From S015-6 sp964479535 (lineage in GTDB: Bacteria; Desulfobacterota; DSWW01), in assembly GCA_964479535.1 (NCBI GenBank), contig CAYZMM010000008.1, positions 77,898 to 141,897 of the forward strand: DNA of 64,000 nt, read 5' to 3'. The translations under genes were made by a program, and so were the position numbers. Below the pieces are notes generated by a model that had not been told where the DNA came from, made no database searches, and worked only from the letters and a program-made list of their open reading frames with translations. Shown piece after piece: positions 1 through 8,973 of the stretch (position 1 is its first letter; each line of letters begins with the position of its first letter).

Positions 1-422
1 CCTCCCACCCAATGGGGAATACCTCCCTCCTCGAGCATGGAACCAAGCAGATTCACGGTCGTGGTCTTCCCGTTCGTCCCGGTTACGCCGATGACCGGAC
101 CGTTCAGGTGCCGGAAGGCGAGTTCCACTTCTCCGATGATTTCCACCCCTGCCGCTCCTGCCCGTCGAAGCGGTGGAATCGTGAGCGGCACCCCGGGGCT
201 CAGCACGATCAGGTCCGCTGCCAGGAAATCCTCTTCCCTGTGGCCCCCCAGCCGGAGATGACAGCCAGCCTCTTCGACCAGGCCGACCTCGTCGTCCAGC
301 TGGTCCCTCGTCTTCAGGTCGGTACAGACCACCCTGGCCCCGCGGGAAACGAGAAAGCGCGCCGCCGCCACACCCGTCCGGGCCAGACCGACGATCAACA
401 CCCTGCGTCCTTCCAGTTCCAA
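1..422 (-). CDS. murD: UDP-N-acetylmuramoylalanine-D-glutamate ligase MurD, N-terminal part (runs off the window)
   Basis: MurD adds D-glutamate to UDP-MurNAc-L-alanine in cytoplasmic peptidoglycan precursor synthesis. The visible ~140 residues show the N-terminal Rossmann-like segment (VLIVGLARTGVAAARFL) followed by the Mur ligase ATP-binding loop GVTGTNGKTTT. The frame is closed just upstream by a TGA at 423-425, so the first usable codon is TTG at 422, behind a G-rich stretch. It is the last visible member of the minus-strand dcw cluster. It directly follows murF, whereas mraY normally lies between them. The C-terminal two thirds lie outside the window. Confidence 0.9.
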   Translation of the reverse strand, partial: MELEGRRVLIVGLARTGVAAARFLVSRGARVVCTDLKTRDQLDDEVGLVEEAGCHLRLGGHREEDFLAADLIVLSPGVPLTIPPLRRAGAAGVEIIGEVELAFRHLNGPVIGVTGTNGKTTTVNLLGSMLEEGGIPHWVG

Positions 423-479
423 TCATGCCCCCCAGCACCTCAGGAAAACGCCGCGTCACGGCGCTCCCCCGATCCCTCC

Positions 480-610
480 AGGTGAAAGGTAAAAGGTGAA
501 AGGGTTGGGTCAGGTGTTGACCTGAACATCCTGTTCACGGCTCCAACCTCCCCATTCACCCTGCGCCTCCTGTCGTTACCCTCGAGCCTTTGACCTTTCA
601 CCTTTCACCT
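480..610. repeat. Inverted pair of 7-bp repeats between murF and murD
   Basis: 480-503 reads as tandem AGGTGAA-type heptamers on the plus strand. 587-610 carries the reverse complement (CCTTTGACC/TTTCACC units). The two 24-nt arms pair with about two mismatches around an ~83-nt spacer. The same heptamer family recurs at 8974-9003, 27594-27672 and 31797-31900. It fills the place where mraY is normally found. Function is unknown; a structured RNA, a terminator or a small mobile palindromic element are all possible. Confidence 0.75.
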
Positions 611-621
611 CAAGCCTGTGC

Positions 622-2079
622 CTACGCATCCTCGGCAAGGGGTTTCCCCTGCCGGTGCAGCTCCTCGACGACCCTTTCGAGCGCCATGCCGCGAGAACCC
701 TTGATGAGAACCCACTCCCCCCCCTTCATCCTTGCCAGGATTTCCTGCGCGACCTTCTTCACATCATCGAACAGGACGATCCGCTCCTCCGGAAGTCCCT
801 GCTCTCCTGCGCCTCGCCGGACCCAGTGGGCATAGTCTCCGGTGACGCACAGCAGGGAAGGGCTGATTCGGCCCGCCTTTCTGCCGAGATCCCGATGCGC
901 CTCTTCGCTGAAGCCTCCCAGCTCGAGCATGTCGCCCAGGACCAGCATACGATCCGCTTCACCGCTGACGGCGCAGAGGGTCTCCAGCGCAGATTCCATG
1001 GAGACCGGGTTTGCGTTGTAGCTGTCGTCGACGATGGTGAAATCCTCGTACATCCGGACGGCGAACCGTCCCTGCATGGTCTCGAAGCGGGCCAGGCCCT
1101 CTTCGATCGCCTCGAGCGGGGCACCGAGGGCAGAGGAAAGGGCGACCGCCGCCAGGGCGTTGGTCAGGTTGTGACGGCCGGGAAGATGGATCTCGGTGTT
1201 GACCTCGTTGCCGAGAACGGAAACGCGCATCTTCTGCCCGGACCCGAGTTCCTGGGCGTTCAGGAGCCGTACCCCGGCACCCTCTCCGAATCCGAAGCTC
1301 GTCTTGGCCCCCCCCCATCGCTCGGAGAGGGCCAGAACAAGGGGATCGTCCCGGTTGAAGACGAAGACCGAATCCGACGGCATGGCTTCCAGCATCTCTC
1401 CCTTCGCCTGTGCCACGGCCTCGATGGTGACGAAGCGTTCCAGATGGGCGGGCCCCACGTTCAGGAGGGTTCCCGCCTGAGGCTGCGCGATCCGGGTGAG
1501 GGCCCGGATCTCGCCCGGCTCGTTCATTCCCATCTCGAGGACCACCCGTTCGTGCTCCGGTCTGAGCATCAGGAGCGTCAAGGGGAGACCGATTCGGTTG
1601 TTGAAATTGCCGGGGCTCCAAAGACAGGAGAAGCACAGCCTCAGGATCGCCATGGTCATCTCTTTGGTGGTCGTCTTCCCGTTGCTTCCCGTCAGAACCC
1701 CGACCGGAGCGGAGAATTGCCGCCTCCATCCGGCCGCAAGGTCCCCCAGGGCCTGAAGGGTGTCGGACACGACCACGACGGCCGCCCCGTGCTTCTTCAG
1801 CAGATCCTCGGGGGGTGGCCTCTCCACGAGCAGCCCCCGGGCACCGCGCTCGAGAGCGCTCTCTACGAACCCGTGCCCGTCGTATCGCTCTCCCCGCAAG
1901 GCCACGAAGAGGTCCCCCGCATCCAGGGTCCTGGAATCCGTGGAGACGCGGGGAAAGACCCATTCCCCGAACCCTGTCAGCTCCCGCCCTCCGGTGAAGG
2001 CTACGACGTCGCTCAGGGCGATTCCTTCGTAAGGGTCAACCAAGGGCCAGCTCCCTGTCTCCAGTCCCTCGTAGTGCAC
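622..2079 (-). CDS. murF: UDP-N-acetylmuramoyl-tripeptide-D-alanyl-D-alanine ligase MurF
   Basis: MurF joins D-Ala-D-Ala to UDP-MurNAc-tripeptide, the last cytoplasmic step of the muropeptide. The sequence has the N-terminal uridine-binding domain (STDSRTL), the ATP loop GSNGKTTTKE, the family motif NFNNRIGLPLTLL and the substrate motif DSYNANPVSM. The frame is open to 2184, but a GTG at 2079 preceded by AGGAGGTGGTTC is the best start (485 residues). That gives a 44-nt overlap with murE and probable translational coupling. A TTG at 2043 is the alternative. Length and motifs are normal for the family. Confidence 0.93.
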   Translation of the reverse strand: MHYEGLETGSWPLVDPYEGIALSDVVAFTGGRELTGFGEWVFPRVSTDSRTLDAGDLFVALRGERYDGHGFVESALERGARGLLVERPPPEDLLKKHGAAVVVVSDTLQALGDLAAGWRRQFSAPVGVLTGSNGKTTTKEMTMAILRLCFSCLWSPGNFNNRIGLPLTLLMLRPEHERVVLEMGMNEPGEIRALTRIAQPQAGTLLNVGPAHLERFVTIEAVAQAKGEMLEAMPSDSVFVFNRDDPLVLALSERWGGAKTSFGFGEGAGVRLLNAQELGSGQKMRVSVLGNEVNTEIHLPGRHNLTNALAAVALSSALGAPLEAIEEGLARFETMQGRFAVRMYEDFTIVDDSYNANPVSMESALETLCAVSGEADRMLVLGDMLELGGFSEEAHRDLGRKAGRISPSLLCVTGDYAHWVRRGAGEQGLPEERIVLFDDVKKVAQEILARMKGGEWVLIKGSRGMALERVVEELHRQGKPLAEDA

Positions 2080-3577
2080 GAACCACCTCCTCACCATCCC
2101 GGAAGGGGACTCTCTCACCGCCCAGGATCTGAAATTCCTCATGGCCTTTGCCGGCAATGACCACCGTGTCTCCCTCCCCGGCAACCCGAACCGCCCTGCG
2201 AATCGCCTCCCTGCGATCGGTCACTGCACTGAATGCCTTGGACCCGGAGCGTACCCGGCCGATCTCTTTCGGTTTGCAGAAGGGAATGCCCTGTTCTCGA
2301 ACCCCCACCAGGATCTCTTCGATGATGCCTTCCGGCGATTCCGACCTCGGATTGTCCGATGTCACCAGGACGAGATCGCTCCACCGGGCCGCTGCCCTGC
2401 CCATTTCCGGACGCTTTCCTCGATCCCGGTCACCGCCGCATCCGAAGACCGTTATGAGCCGGCCCGGCGTGAGATCGCGCACGCTGGCGAGCGCCCGCTC
2501 GAGCGCGTCGGGGGTGTGCGCGTAGTCCACCAGCACGAGAAATCCCTTGTCCGTGGGGATCGGATCGAGCCTGCCGGGAATCCGCTCGAGCGCCTCGACC
2601 CCCCGGGCGATCGCAACGGCCTCGATTCCGAGCACGCTCGCAGCAGCGGCAGCCGTCAGGATGTTCATCGCGTTCACTCTCGCAAGAAGGGGGCTCGAGA
2701 GCTGAAGCACGCCGCGGGGAGCCCGAATCCACACCGAGGTTCCGCCACGGTCGCAGGTCGCCCAATCGAGCCGGTAGTCGCATTCCTCGCTCGAGCCGAC
2801 GGCAATCACCGGGACCGGTGTCATGTCCAGGAGTCGCCTGCCGTAGGGATCGTCCAGGTTCAGGATCGCCTTCGGATCCGTTGCCGCCGAACCGGGAAGA
2901 ATCTCCGTGAAGAAACGGGCCTTGGATGAGAAGTACCGCTCCACGCTTCCGTGATGGTCCAGGTGATCCCGGCCGAGCATCGTGAATGCACCGAGGGAGA
3001 AATGACTGGCCTCGACCCGATGGAAGTCCAGGCCGTGGGACGACACTTCGACCAAGGCGTGGGTAACGCCCGCCTCCACCATTTCCCGGAGGATTCTCTG
3101 CAGATCCACGGACTCGGGCGTCGTATTCGCCGGATACCGGCTCTCTCTCCCGTATCGATAGGAGACCGTGCCGACCACGCCCGGGCTGAACCCTGCCTGA
3201 CGAAGAATCGACTCCAGGAGATAGGTGAAGGTCGTCTTGCCATTGGTTCCTGTAACGCCTATGAGGAACAGCTCACGGGAAGGCTCTCCGAAGAACCGGC
3301 CGGCCACGTGGGCCATGCTTCGTCGCACCTCCGTCGCCTCCACGACAGCGCCCGGGCCGGAGATGGAGGAGCCCTGCGGCACCACCACGGCGCGGGCCCC
3401 TCTGTCCATGGCCTCCCGGACGAATTCCACCCCGTCCACGTGCTCACCGGGAAGAGCGAAGAAGAGCGACCCCGGCGTCGCCTTGCGGGAGTCATAAACC
3501 AGGTCGAGGATCTCCGAGGCGGGGTCCCCCTCGATCCTGATTCCCTCCTGCCCCGCAAAGAGCGTCTCCAGCTTCAC
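2036..3577 (-). CDS. murE: UDP-N-acetylmuramoyl-L-alanyl-D-glutamate-2,6-diaminopimelate ligase MurE
   Basis: MurE adds the third amino acid of the peptidoglycan stem. The 513-residue protein carries the N-terminal YDSRKATPG segment, the ATP loop GVTGTNGKTTF, the central VEVSSHGL motif and, near the C-terminus, DNPRSE. The DNPR signature marks meso-diaminopimelate-specific enzymes, in line with a Gram-negative wall. The start overlaps the ftsI stop by four bases (3574-3577), so the two are translationally coupled. It lies in the mraZ-initiated dcw operon. Confidence 0.96.
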   Translation of the reverse strand: MKLETLFAGQEGIRIEGDPASEILDLVYDSRKATPGSLFFALPGEHVDGVEFVREAMDRGARAVVVPQGSSISGPGAVVEATEVRRSMAHVAGRFFGEPSRELFLIGVTGTNGKTTFTYLLESILRQAGFSPGVVGTVSYRYGRESRYPANTTPESVDLQRILREMVEAGVTHALVEVSSHGLDFHRVEASHFSLGAFTMLGRDHLDHHGSVERYFSSKARFFTEILPGSAATDPKAILNLDDPYGRRLLDMTPVPVIAVGSSEECDYRLDWATCDRGGTSVWIRAPRGVLQLSSPLLARVNAMNILTAAAAASVLGIEAVAIARGVEALERIPGRLDPIPTDKGFLVLVDYAHTPDALERALASVRDLTPGRLITVFGCGGDRDRGKRPEMGRAAARWSDLVLVTSDNPRSESPEGIIEEILVGVREQGIPFCKPKEIGRVRSGSKAFSAVTDRREAIRRAVRVAGEGDTVVIAGKGHEEFQILGGERVPFRDGEEVVRALRGTGDRELALG

Positions 3578-5586
3578 TTCTTCCCCACCTCTCTTTCCGG
3601 AGAAAGGCCCCGATCCCTGGGCAGTCCCGCGAGTCGGATCGCCTGGCCGGTCTGAATCACAGAACCGGGCGGCGGGTCCTGTCCCAGTATCCTCCCTGTC
3701 CCTTCCACCCGGATCTCGACGGGAAGGCCTTCCAGGGCCCTCAACGCGGCTCGAAACGGCTCGAAACGAAGATCGGGCATCCGCCAGTCGCTCTTCACGG
3801 TTGCCAGGGGCACATGGGCGCCCTCGACACTCGGCTGCCCGGCAGGCGGCTCGAAGGAGCTGCGACAGACTTCTCTGCCCGCCTCCACCGGCAGCGGCCC
3901 CTCTCCCTGAACCCGGCCGAAGTGGAGGGCCCCGCGGGCGATCTCCTGAAAGACGGGCGCAGCCGTACCTCCTCCCGATGCGTGTCCTTCGGGACCGTTC
4001 AGCACGACGGCTATGACCATTTGCGGCGCTTCAGCCGGCACGATCCCCACGAAGGAGACCACGGGCCGCTCGTCCGTGTACTGACGCCGCTCCGGGTCGA
4101 ACCGCTGCGCCGTGCCCGTCTTGCCGGCAACACGGAACCCGGGCACCCTCGCGTTCTTGCCGGTACCGTTCTCGACCACGATCTCCAGGACGTCGAGGAC
4201 ACGCCGGGCCGTCTCCTTGGAAATCACCCGGCGTACGACCTTCGTCCTCCGGAATTCCAGGGACCTGCCGGTCTCGTCCAGGACCTCCCGCACCACGTAC
4301 GGCTCGAGAAGAAACCCGCCGTTGGCCAGGGAGGCGAATGCCGTGGCCATCTGAAGGGTCGTCACGGAGAAGCCGTGCCCGAAGGCGTGCGTTCCAAGGG
4401 CTACCTTTGCCCAGTCTTCCCAGGGTCGCAGGGTGCCTCCCACCTCACCGGGCAGATCGATGCCGGTCGCCCTGCCGAACCCGAAATCCTTCAGGTATCC
4501 CCACCAGGCCCGGGCACCCAGAAGCTCGGCCATCTTTGTGGCACCGATGTTGCTGGATTGTGTGATCACCTCGAGGGCGGTCAATTCGCCATGGGGCTTC
4601 ATGTCGTGAATCCAGTGCCCACCGAAACGGTAGGCACCCTCCTCGCAATCGAGGGGGGTCTCCTCCGTCACCAGGCCCTCCTCGATCGTCGCCGCCAGAA
4701 GAAAGGGCTTGACCGTCGAGCCGGGCTCGAAGGTGTCGGTGATGGAACGATTGCGCCACCATCCAGGCCCATAGTCGCGAAACCGGTTCGGGTTGAAGGT
4801 GGGCACGCAGGCCATGGCGAGCACCTCTCCGGAACGGGGGTCCAGAACGACCGCCGACCCGGACGTAGCCTTCGATCCCTCGACCGCTCGCCGGATGGCA
4901 CGCTCGGCTGCAAACTGCATTCGCGCATCCAGGGTCAGCACGATCTCCCCGCCCCGGCCCAGGCCGGGGGATGCGGCCATCTCCCGCCACAGCAACCTTC
5001 CCCGCGCGTCCCGCTGGAGGAGCAGGCTCACCTGCCCGCCCCGCATGCGCTCGTCATAGTACAGCTCCAATCCCTCCAGGCCCTGGGAATCCACACCTGC
5101 GAATCCGAGCACGTTCGCAGCCAGTTCTCGGTTCGGGTAGTAGCGCTTTCCTTCCTTTTCCACACCGACCCCCGTCAACCCGAGCTGCCGGACGGCCCTG
5201 GCCTTTTTCGGCGGAAGCTGCCGGGCCAGCCAGACGAAGGAGAGGGGCTGAGACAACTTGTCACGAAGGCTCCCGACATCCATCCCCAGCAGAGGCGCCA
5301 GCAGGGTTGCCGCCCTCGCGGGGTCCTCCAGAGAGGCGGGGTGGGAGAACAGAGAACCTGCTTCGAGGCTGACCGCCATGGGCGCACCCCGTCGGTCGAG
5401 GATCTTCCCGCGCAACGGGATCAGTCGGATCGGCTGAAGCTGTTGCCGGTCGGCCCATGCAATGTAGTGGTCCCTACGGGCAACCTGATGCTCATAGAGA
5501 CCTGCCATCAGAACCGCGATCACGAGCACGAAGAGGCTCAGCAGCGCATAGATCCTCTGACGAAGACGGGGGTCGATCGCCTTCAT
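3574..5586 (-). CDS. ftsI: Peptidoglycan transpeptidase FtsI (PBP3) with C-terminal PASTA domain
   Basis: This is the division-specific class B penicillin-binding protein that cross-links septal peptidoglycan. Residues about 9-28 form one membrane anchor, followed by the dimerisation domain. The transpeptidase motifs are present in order: STVK (SxxK active serine, in FEPGSTVKPF), SSN (SxN) and KTGTAQ (KTG). The last ~60 residues (MPDLRFEPFRAALRALEG onward) look like a PASTA domain, often seen in FtsI of deltaproteobacterial lineages. The 670-residue length fits. The start overlaps the ftsL stop by four bases. Confidence 0.95.
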   Translation of the reverse strand: MKAIDPRLRQRIYALLSLFVLVIAVLMAGLYEHQVARRDHYIAWADRQQLQPIRLIPLRGKILDRRGAPMAVSLEAGSLFSHPASLEDPARAATLLAPLLGMDVGSLRDKLSQPLSFVWLARQLPPKKARAVRQLGLTGVGVEKEGKRYYPNRELAANVLGFAGVDSQGLEGLELYYDERMRGGQVSLLLQRDARGRLLWREMAASPGLGRGGEIVLTLDARMQFAAERAIRRAVEGSKATSGSAVVLDPRSGEVLAMACVPTFNPNRFRDYGPGWWRNRSITDTFEPGSTVKPFLLAATIEEGLVTEETPLDCEEGAYRFGGHWIHDMKPHGELTALEVITQSSNIGATKMAELLGARAWWGYLKDFGFGRATGIDLPGEVGGTLRPWEDWAKVALGTHAFGHGFSVTTLQMATAFASLANGGFLLEPYVVREVLDETGRSLEFRRTKVVRRVISKETARRVLDVLEIVVENGTGKNARVPGFRVAGKTGTAQRFDPERRQYTDERPVVSFVGIVPAEAPQMVIAVVLNGPEGHASGGGTAAPVFQEIARGALHFGRVQGEGPLPVEAGREVCRSSFEPPAGQPSVEGAHVPLATVKSDWRMPDLRFEPFRAALRALEGLPVEIRVEGTGRILGQDPPPGSVIQTGQAIRLAGLPRDRGLSPEREVGKK

Positions 5587-5951
5587 TCGTAAATCACCCG
5601 TTGTCCAGCCGGCGGCATCTTCATCCCGAGCTCCTTCTCGGCAAAGGGGATGATCCTCTGCGGACGTCGGAGCATCTGACGTTCAATCTGCAGCGCGTTT
5701 CGGATCTGCACTCGCTGCTGACGGACTTCGTAGGCCTGGGAGTATTGGTAGCGGACCGCGATGTTCTGCACGTGCACCCAGCTGGCGAGCAGGGCGGCTG
5801 CAACCATCAGCAGCAGTCCGGCCACGAGATGTCCGATCCAGCGACCACCCTGCCCTTTCGCTTCGGGGAACTGGATCACCTGGGCGCCCAACACCTCCAT
5901 CCATTTTCCGTTTTTCGTTCTGCCCATGTTGCAGGATGCTCCCTGGCTCAC
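5583..5951 (-). CDS. ftsL: Cell division protein FtsL
   Basis: Small bitopic divisome protein of 122 residues. A positively charged, glycine-rich N-terminus is followed by one membrane helix (about residues 39-60, GHLVAGLLLMVAAALLAS) and a periplasmic coiled-coil-like stretch rich in Gln/Arg (YEVRQQRVQIRNALQIERQM). It lies between rsmH and ftsI, the canonical ftsL position. FtsL is poorly conserved, so synteny carries much of the call. GTG at 5951 overlaps the rsmH stop (GTGA); an ATG at 5927 is a possible alternative. Confidence 0.85.
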   Translation of the reverse strand: MSQGASCNMGRTKNGKWMEVLGAQVIQFPEAKGQGGRWIGHLVAGLLLMVAAALLASWVHVQNIAVRYQYSQAYEVRQQRVQIRNALQIERQMLRRPQRIIPFAEKELGMKMPPAGQRVIYE

Positions 5952-6880
5952 AGCCGTTCTGCGACTCGAAGCCTGGCGCTCCGTGCCAGCGGGTTGCGTG
6001 CCGTCTCCTCCCTGTCGGGTCGCATCACCTTCTTGAAGACCTGACGGAGAAGCGGGCCCGCCTGTTCCTCTCTCGCCGTGCCGGAGGGGGGAACCCCCTT
6101 CTCATAGGCCCGAAACCGCTGCTTCACGATCCGGTCCTCGAGGGAATGAAACGACAGGATGCAGCAACGTGCTCCCCGGTGCAGCAGGTCCGGCAGATCT
6201 TGCAGGAATGCCTCGAGGGCCTCCAGTTCACGGTTCACCGCGATTCGAAGTGCCTGGAACACCCGTGTTGCCGGATGAATCCGCGTGCGGCGGGCCTGGC
6301 TCGGAAGGGCTCGGAAGATCGCGTCGACAAGATCCCGGGTCGTCGAAAGACCGCCCTTTTCTCTCCTGCTTCTTACGATGGACCGGGCGATCCTGCGGGC
6401 CCAGCGCTCCTCACCGTACCTTTTGAAGAGAAGCGCCATCTCCTCCTCCGGCAGGTCCTGCAGAAGCCTGCTTGCAGAGGTTCCGTACGTTCGATCCATC
6501 CGCATGTCCAGGGGGCCCGATCTCGAAAAGCTGAATCCCCTGTCCGGCATCTCCAGCTGGACCCGGGAGATACCAAGGTCGAGAAGGGCGCCGTGCACCT
6601 TTTCCAGGCCGTTCCGCAGGAGGATGTCGCGGGACTGCTCGTACCTGCCATGCACCAGAATGGCCCGGCTGGCGTGTGGAGCCAGCCTGTGGCGTGCGAT
6701 CTCGATGGATTCAGCATCCGTGTCGATCCCGATCACCCTTCCCGTAGGCTCGCTTCTCGCGAGGATTGCCTCGGTGTGCCCCCCTGTTCCCAGGGTTCCA
6801 TCCAGGTAGACCCTCCCGGGCATAGGATTCAGGAACCCGACGATCTCCTCCACCATGATCGGCGTGTGATAGTGAGGCAT
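5948..6880 (-). CDS. rsmH: 16S rRNA (cytosine(1402)-N(4))-methyltransferase RsmH (MraW)
   Basis: SAM-dependent methyltransferase modifying C1402 of 16S rRNA, nearly always second in the dcw cluster. The 310-residue protein opens with YHTPIMVEEIVGFL, then the SAM-binding region LDGTLGTGGHTEAIL, the DLGISRVQLE motif, and the C-terminal signatures GARCCILSFHSLEDRIVK and RNPLARSARLRVAE typical of the family. mraZ lies about 50 nt upstream and ftsL overlaps its stop. Confidence 0.96.
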   Translation of the reverse strand: MPHYHTPIMVEEIVGFLNPMPGRVYLDGTLGTGGHTEAILARSEPTGRVIGIDTDAESIEIARHRLAPHASRAILVHGRYEQSRDILLRNGLEKVHGALLDLGISRVQLEMPDRGFSFSRSGPLDMRMDRTYGTSASRLLQDLPEEEMALLFKRYGEERWARRIARSIVRSRREKGGLSTTRDLVDAIFRALPSQARRTRIHPATRVFQALRIAVNRELEALEAFLQDLPDLLHRGARCCILSFHSLEDRIVKQRFRAYEKGVPPSGTAREEQAGPLLRQVFKKVMRPDREETARNPLARSARLRVAERL

Positions 6881-6929
6881 CTGGATCCGACATCTTCTTC
6901 CTATCCCGCTTGAGGCCGGTAGGAATGGT

Positions 6930-7391
6930 TCAGATTCCCTGTTTCTCGGCCAACCTGGCGAGTTCCTCCTCGATCTCCAGAATCCTGTCCCCGGTTGGAG
7001 TGAACTGCTCGAGGAACAAGTCGCGATTCCAGATTTCGAAACACTCCATCATCCCCACGAAAAGCACCTTGTCGCCGAGCCCCGCCCTTTCGCGAAGCTC
7101 CGGATGCACCAGGATCCTGCCCTGTCCGTCCAGGGTGCAATCCTGGGCCGACGAGAAAAGCATGCGCTTGAAGTTGTCCACGGTTCTGCTGAACTTGTTG
7201 AATCTTTTGAGGTTTTCCTCCAGCCGTTCCCATTCGAGCAGCGGATAGGCCCGTATACAGCCCGTGTCTCTCGGGGACAGGACGAGTTGATCGTCGTACT
7301 GCGACCGCAGAATCTCCCGAAAACGGACCGGGATGCTGACTCTTCCCTTCTTGTCCAGGGTGTGGGAGAATTGACCGCGAAAGCTTGACAT
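6930..7391 (-). CDS. mraZ: Transcriptional regulator MraZ
   Basis: First gene of the dcw operon. MraZ is an AbrB-like DNA-binding regulator that binds repeated TGGG-type boxes in its own promoter. The 153-residue protein has two copies of the SpoVT/AbrB-like fold: FRGQFSHTLDKKGRVSIP at the N-terminus and CTLDGQGRILVHPELRE in the middle, the usual D-x-K/Q-GR pair. The ATG at 7391 lies downstream of a strong promoter and three spaced GTGG boxes, which fits autoregulation. Confidence 0.96.
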   Translation of the reverse strand: MSSFRGQFSHTLDKKGRVSIPVRFREILRSQYDDQLVLSPRDTGCIRAYPLLEWERLEENLKRFNKFSRTVDNFKRMLFSSAQDCTLDGQGRILVHPELRERAGLGDKVLFVGMMECFEIWNRDLFLEQFTPTGDRILEIEEELARLAEKQGI

Positions 7392-7439
7392 GAGATCCCT
7401 TGCAGAGTTGGTTGATTTTGCTCACTTCCTGGAGCATTT

Positions 7440-7464
7440 CCCACTCTCTGCCACTTCGTGCCAC
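7440..7464 (-). promoter_or_regulatory. MraZ operator: three GTGG boxes at 10-bp spacing
   Basis: On the minus strand the sequence reads GTGGC, five bases, GTGGC, five bases, GTGGG. That is three boxes in helical register between the -10 element and the mraZ start. MraZ is known to bind such direct repeats (TGGGN5TGGG type) and repress its own operon. Confidence 0.8.
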
Positions 7465-7474
7465 AATTTGGGCC

Positions 7475-7503
7475 ATTAAACCCAACAACGAAACGGGTGT
7501 CAA
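7475..7503 (-). promoter_or_regulatory. sigma70-type promoter of the dcw operon
   Basis: On the minus strand TTGACA (7503-7498) is followed after exactly 17 bp by TTTAAT (7480-7475). Transcription would begin near 7468, just at the MraZ boxes. The flanking AAATGGCTTGACACCC is shared with the putative promoter at 32676. Confidence 0.8.
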
Positions 7504-7637
7504 GCCATTTCTTCTTTTTTTTAAGATATATGAAGAATCGTGTGTCGAATCGGGGGTATGACGAGGGCGAAGGGAGTGGTGGAAAGTGGGAGGCCTCCGG
7601 AAGAACAAGGGTTGATTCTCTAGGGTGCCCTTCGGTT

Positions 7638-8843
7638 TCAGTACAACAGGTAACGATTCCGAAGGGTTCGGAACTCTTCCAGCGGCTTTTCCCATTCTTC
7701 CTGTAGGCCGGGAGGGTCCTGCTTCGCCTCGACCTGTTCCCGCAGCCAGGGACCGCCAGCGAGCAGGTCGATGGCAAGCCGTTCGCTCTCGAACTCGTAG
7801 GTCTCCCGCCGCCAGTCAAAGGACTCCGGCCAGAGCCGGGCGGCGAGGCAGATCAGGTGAATTCCGCTCAAGAAGGGCAGAAATTCCTCCCGGTCCAGAA
7901 CGTGGACCTCGACCCCGCCGCACGTTTCGCCGGCGTACTTGTGAAAAGTCGGCCGGTACCAGAGGGGGCGGAAGCGAACTCCGGGGAGTGTGAGCCCGTT
8001 CAAGGCTCGGGCGAATTCCGCAGGATCGATCCAGGGGGCCCCCAGGATCTCGAAGGGCCGGGTCGTTCCCCTGCCTTCGCTGAGGTTGGTCCCCTCGAGG
8101 AGACACCCCCCTGGGTATACGGTCGCCGTCCCCAGGGTCGGCATATTGGGGGACGGCAGAACCCAGGGCAGACCGGTTTCGTCGAACCACATGGCCCGTT
8201 TCCATCCCTCCATGCGCACGATTTCGAGCGAACAGCCGATCTCGTGGAACTCGTTCATCATCCAGGCAAGCTCACCGACGGTCATGCCGTGACGGACGGG
8301 CAGGGGATATCTGCCCACAAAGGAGAGAAATCCAGCGGAAGGGAGGTTGCCCTCCATGGCGGTCCCGCCGATCGGGTTCGGCCGGTCCAGCACCCAGACC
8401 TCGACACCGGCATCCCGGCACGCCTCCATGCAGTAGGAAAGGGTGTAGACATACGTGTAGTATCGACTTCCGACATCCTGAAGATCGACCAGCAGCACGT
8501 CCACCCCCTCGAGCAGTTCCGGGGAGGGTCGAAGCGATGCGACATCCGCACCGTACAGGCTGTGGAGCGGCATTCCCTTGAAGGGCCGGGCCTTCTGTCG
8601 GCCGACGCCCTCCTGGTCCTGGTGTGTGCCCATGAGCCCGTGCTCCGGACTGAACAGGGCCGCCAACAGCAGACCGGACGCACCGCCGAGGACGTCCCAG
8701 GCATATTCGATGCCACCCGTCACAGAGGCGGCGTGGGCGAGCAAGGCAACCCGGGCGCCCTTAAGCTTGCTCGCTTCTCTGTCGATAAGAACCTCGAGCC
8801 CGGTACGAACACGGACGGGAGAAGTTCCGCGGGGACGATTCAT
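7638..8843 (-). CDS. DUF1343 protein, NamZ-like exo-beta-N-acetylmuramidase
   Basis: A 401-residue protein of the DUF1343/YzbB family. Characterised members (NamZ of Bacillus subtilis, Bacteroidota homologues) remove terminal N-acetylmuramic acid from muropeptides. Family features are plain: TGLEVLIDRE near the start, LFSPEHGLMG, VDVLLVDLQDVGSRYYTYVYTL, VLDRPNPIGG and EGTNLSEGRGTTRPFE. No signal peptide is evident, so a cytoplasmic recycling role is possible. ATG at 8843 follows GGAGGTAGCG. It lies just upstream of the dcw cluster on the same strand, about 250 nt away and with its own spacing, so it is likely a separate unit. Confidence 0.85.
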   Translation of the reverse strand: MNRPRGTSPVRVRTGLEVLIDREASKLKGARVALLAHAASVTGGIEYAWDVLGGASGLLLAALFSPEHGLMGTHQDQEGVGRQKARPFKGMPLHSLYGADVASLRPSPELLEGVDVLLVDLQDVGSRYYTYVYTLSYCMEACRDAGVEVWVLDRPNPIGGTAMEGNLPSAGFLSFVGRYPLPVRHGMTVGELAWMMNEFHEIGCSLEIVRMEGWKRAMWFDETGLPWVLPSPNMPTLGTATVYPGGCLLEGTNLSEGRGTTRPFEILGAPWIDPAEFARALNGLTLPGVRFRPLWYRPTFHKYAGETCGGVEVHVLDREEFLPFLSGIHLICLAARLWPESFDWRRETYEFESERLAIDLLAGGPWLREQVEAKQDPPGLQEEWEKPLEEFRTLRNRYLLY

Positions 8844-8973
8844 CGCTACCTCCGTCGCTCTGGTCGGATGGGGCGGACCGGAGCCCGCCGGGGACCACGA
8901 GAAGCCAATAGCACACTTCCCCCTCCCCGGGAAAGCGAGGGTTGAGCCGCGAGCCTCCGGCAGGCTGCTGTTG

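Noticed and set aside
480..610. CRISPR array
   Set aside because: The repeats are 7-bp tandem units without unique spacers and no cas gene is present in the window.
655..2160. 501-codon open frame on the plus strand opposite murF
   Set aside because: It lies fully antisense to a gene with clear MurF motifs and has the compositional bias of a high-GC mirror frame; no domain is recognisable.
3814..5592. 592-codon plus-strand open frame opposite ftsI
   Set aside because: Antisense shadow of a well-supported penicillin-binding protein.
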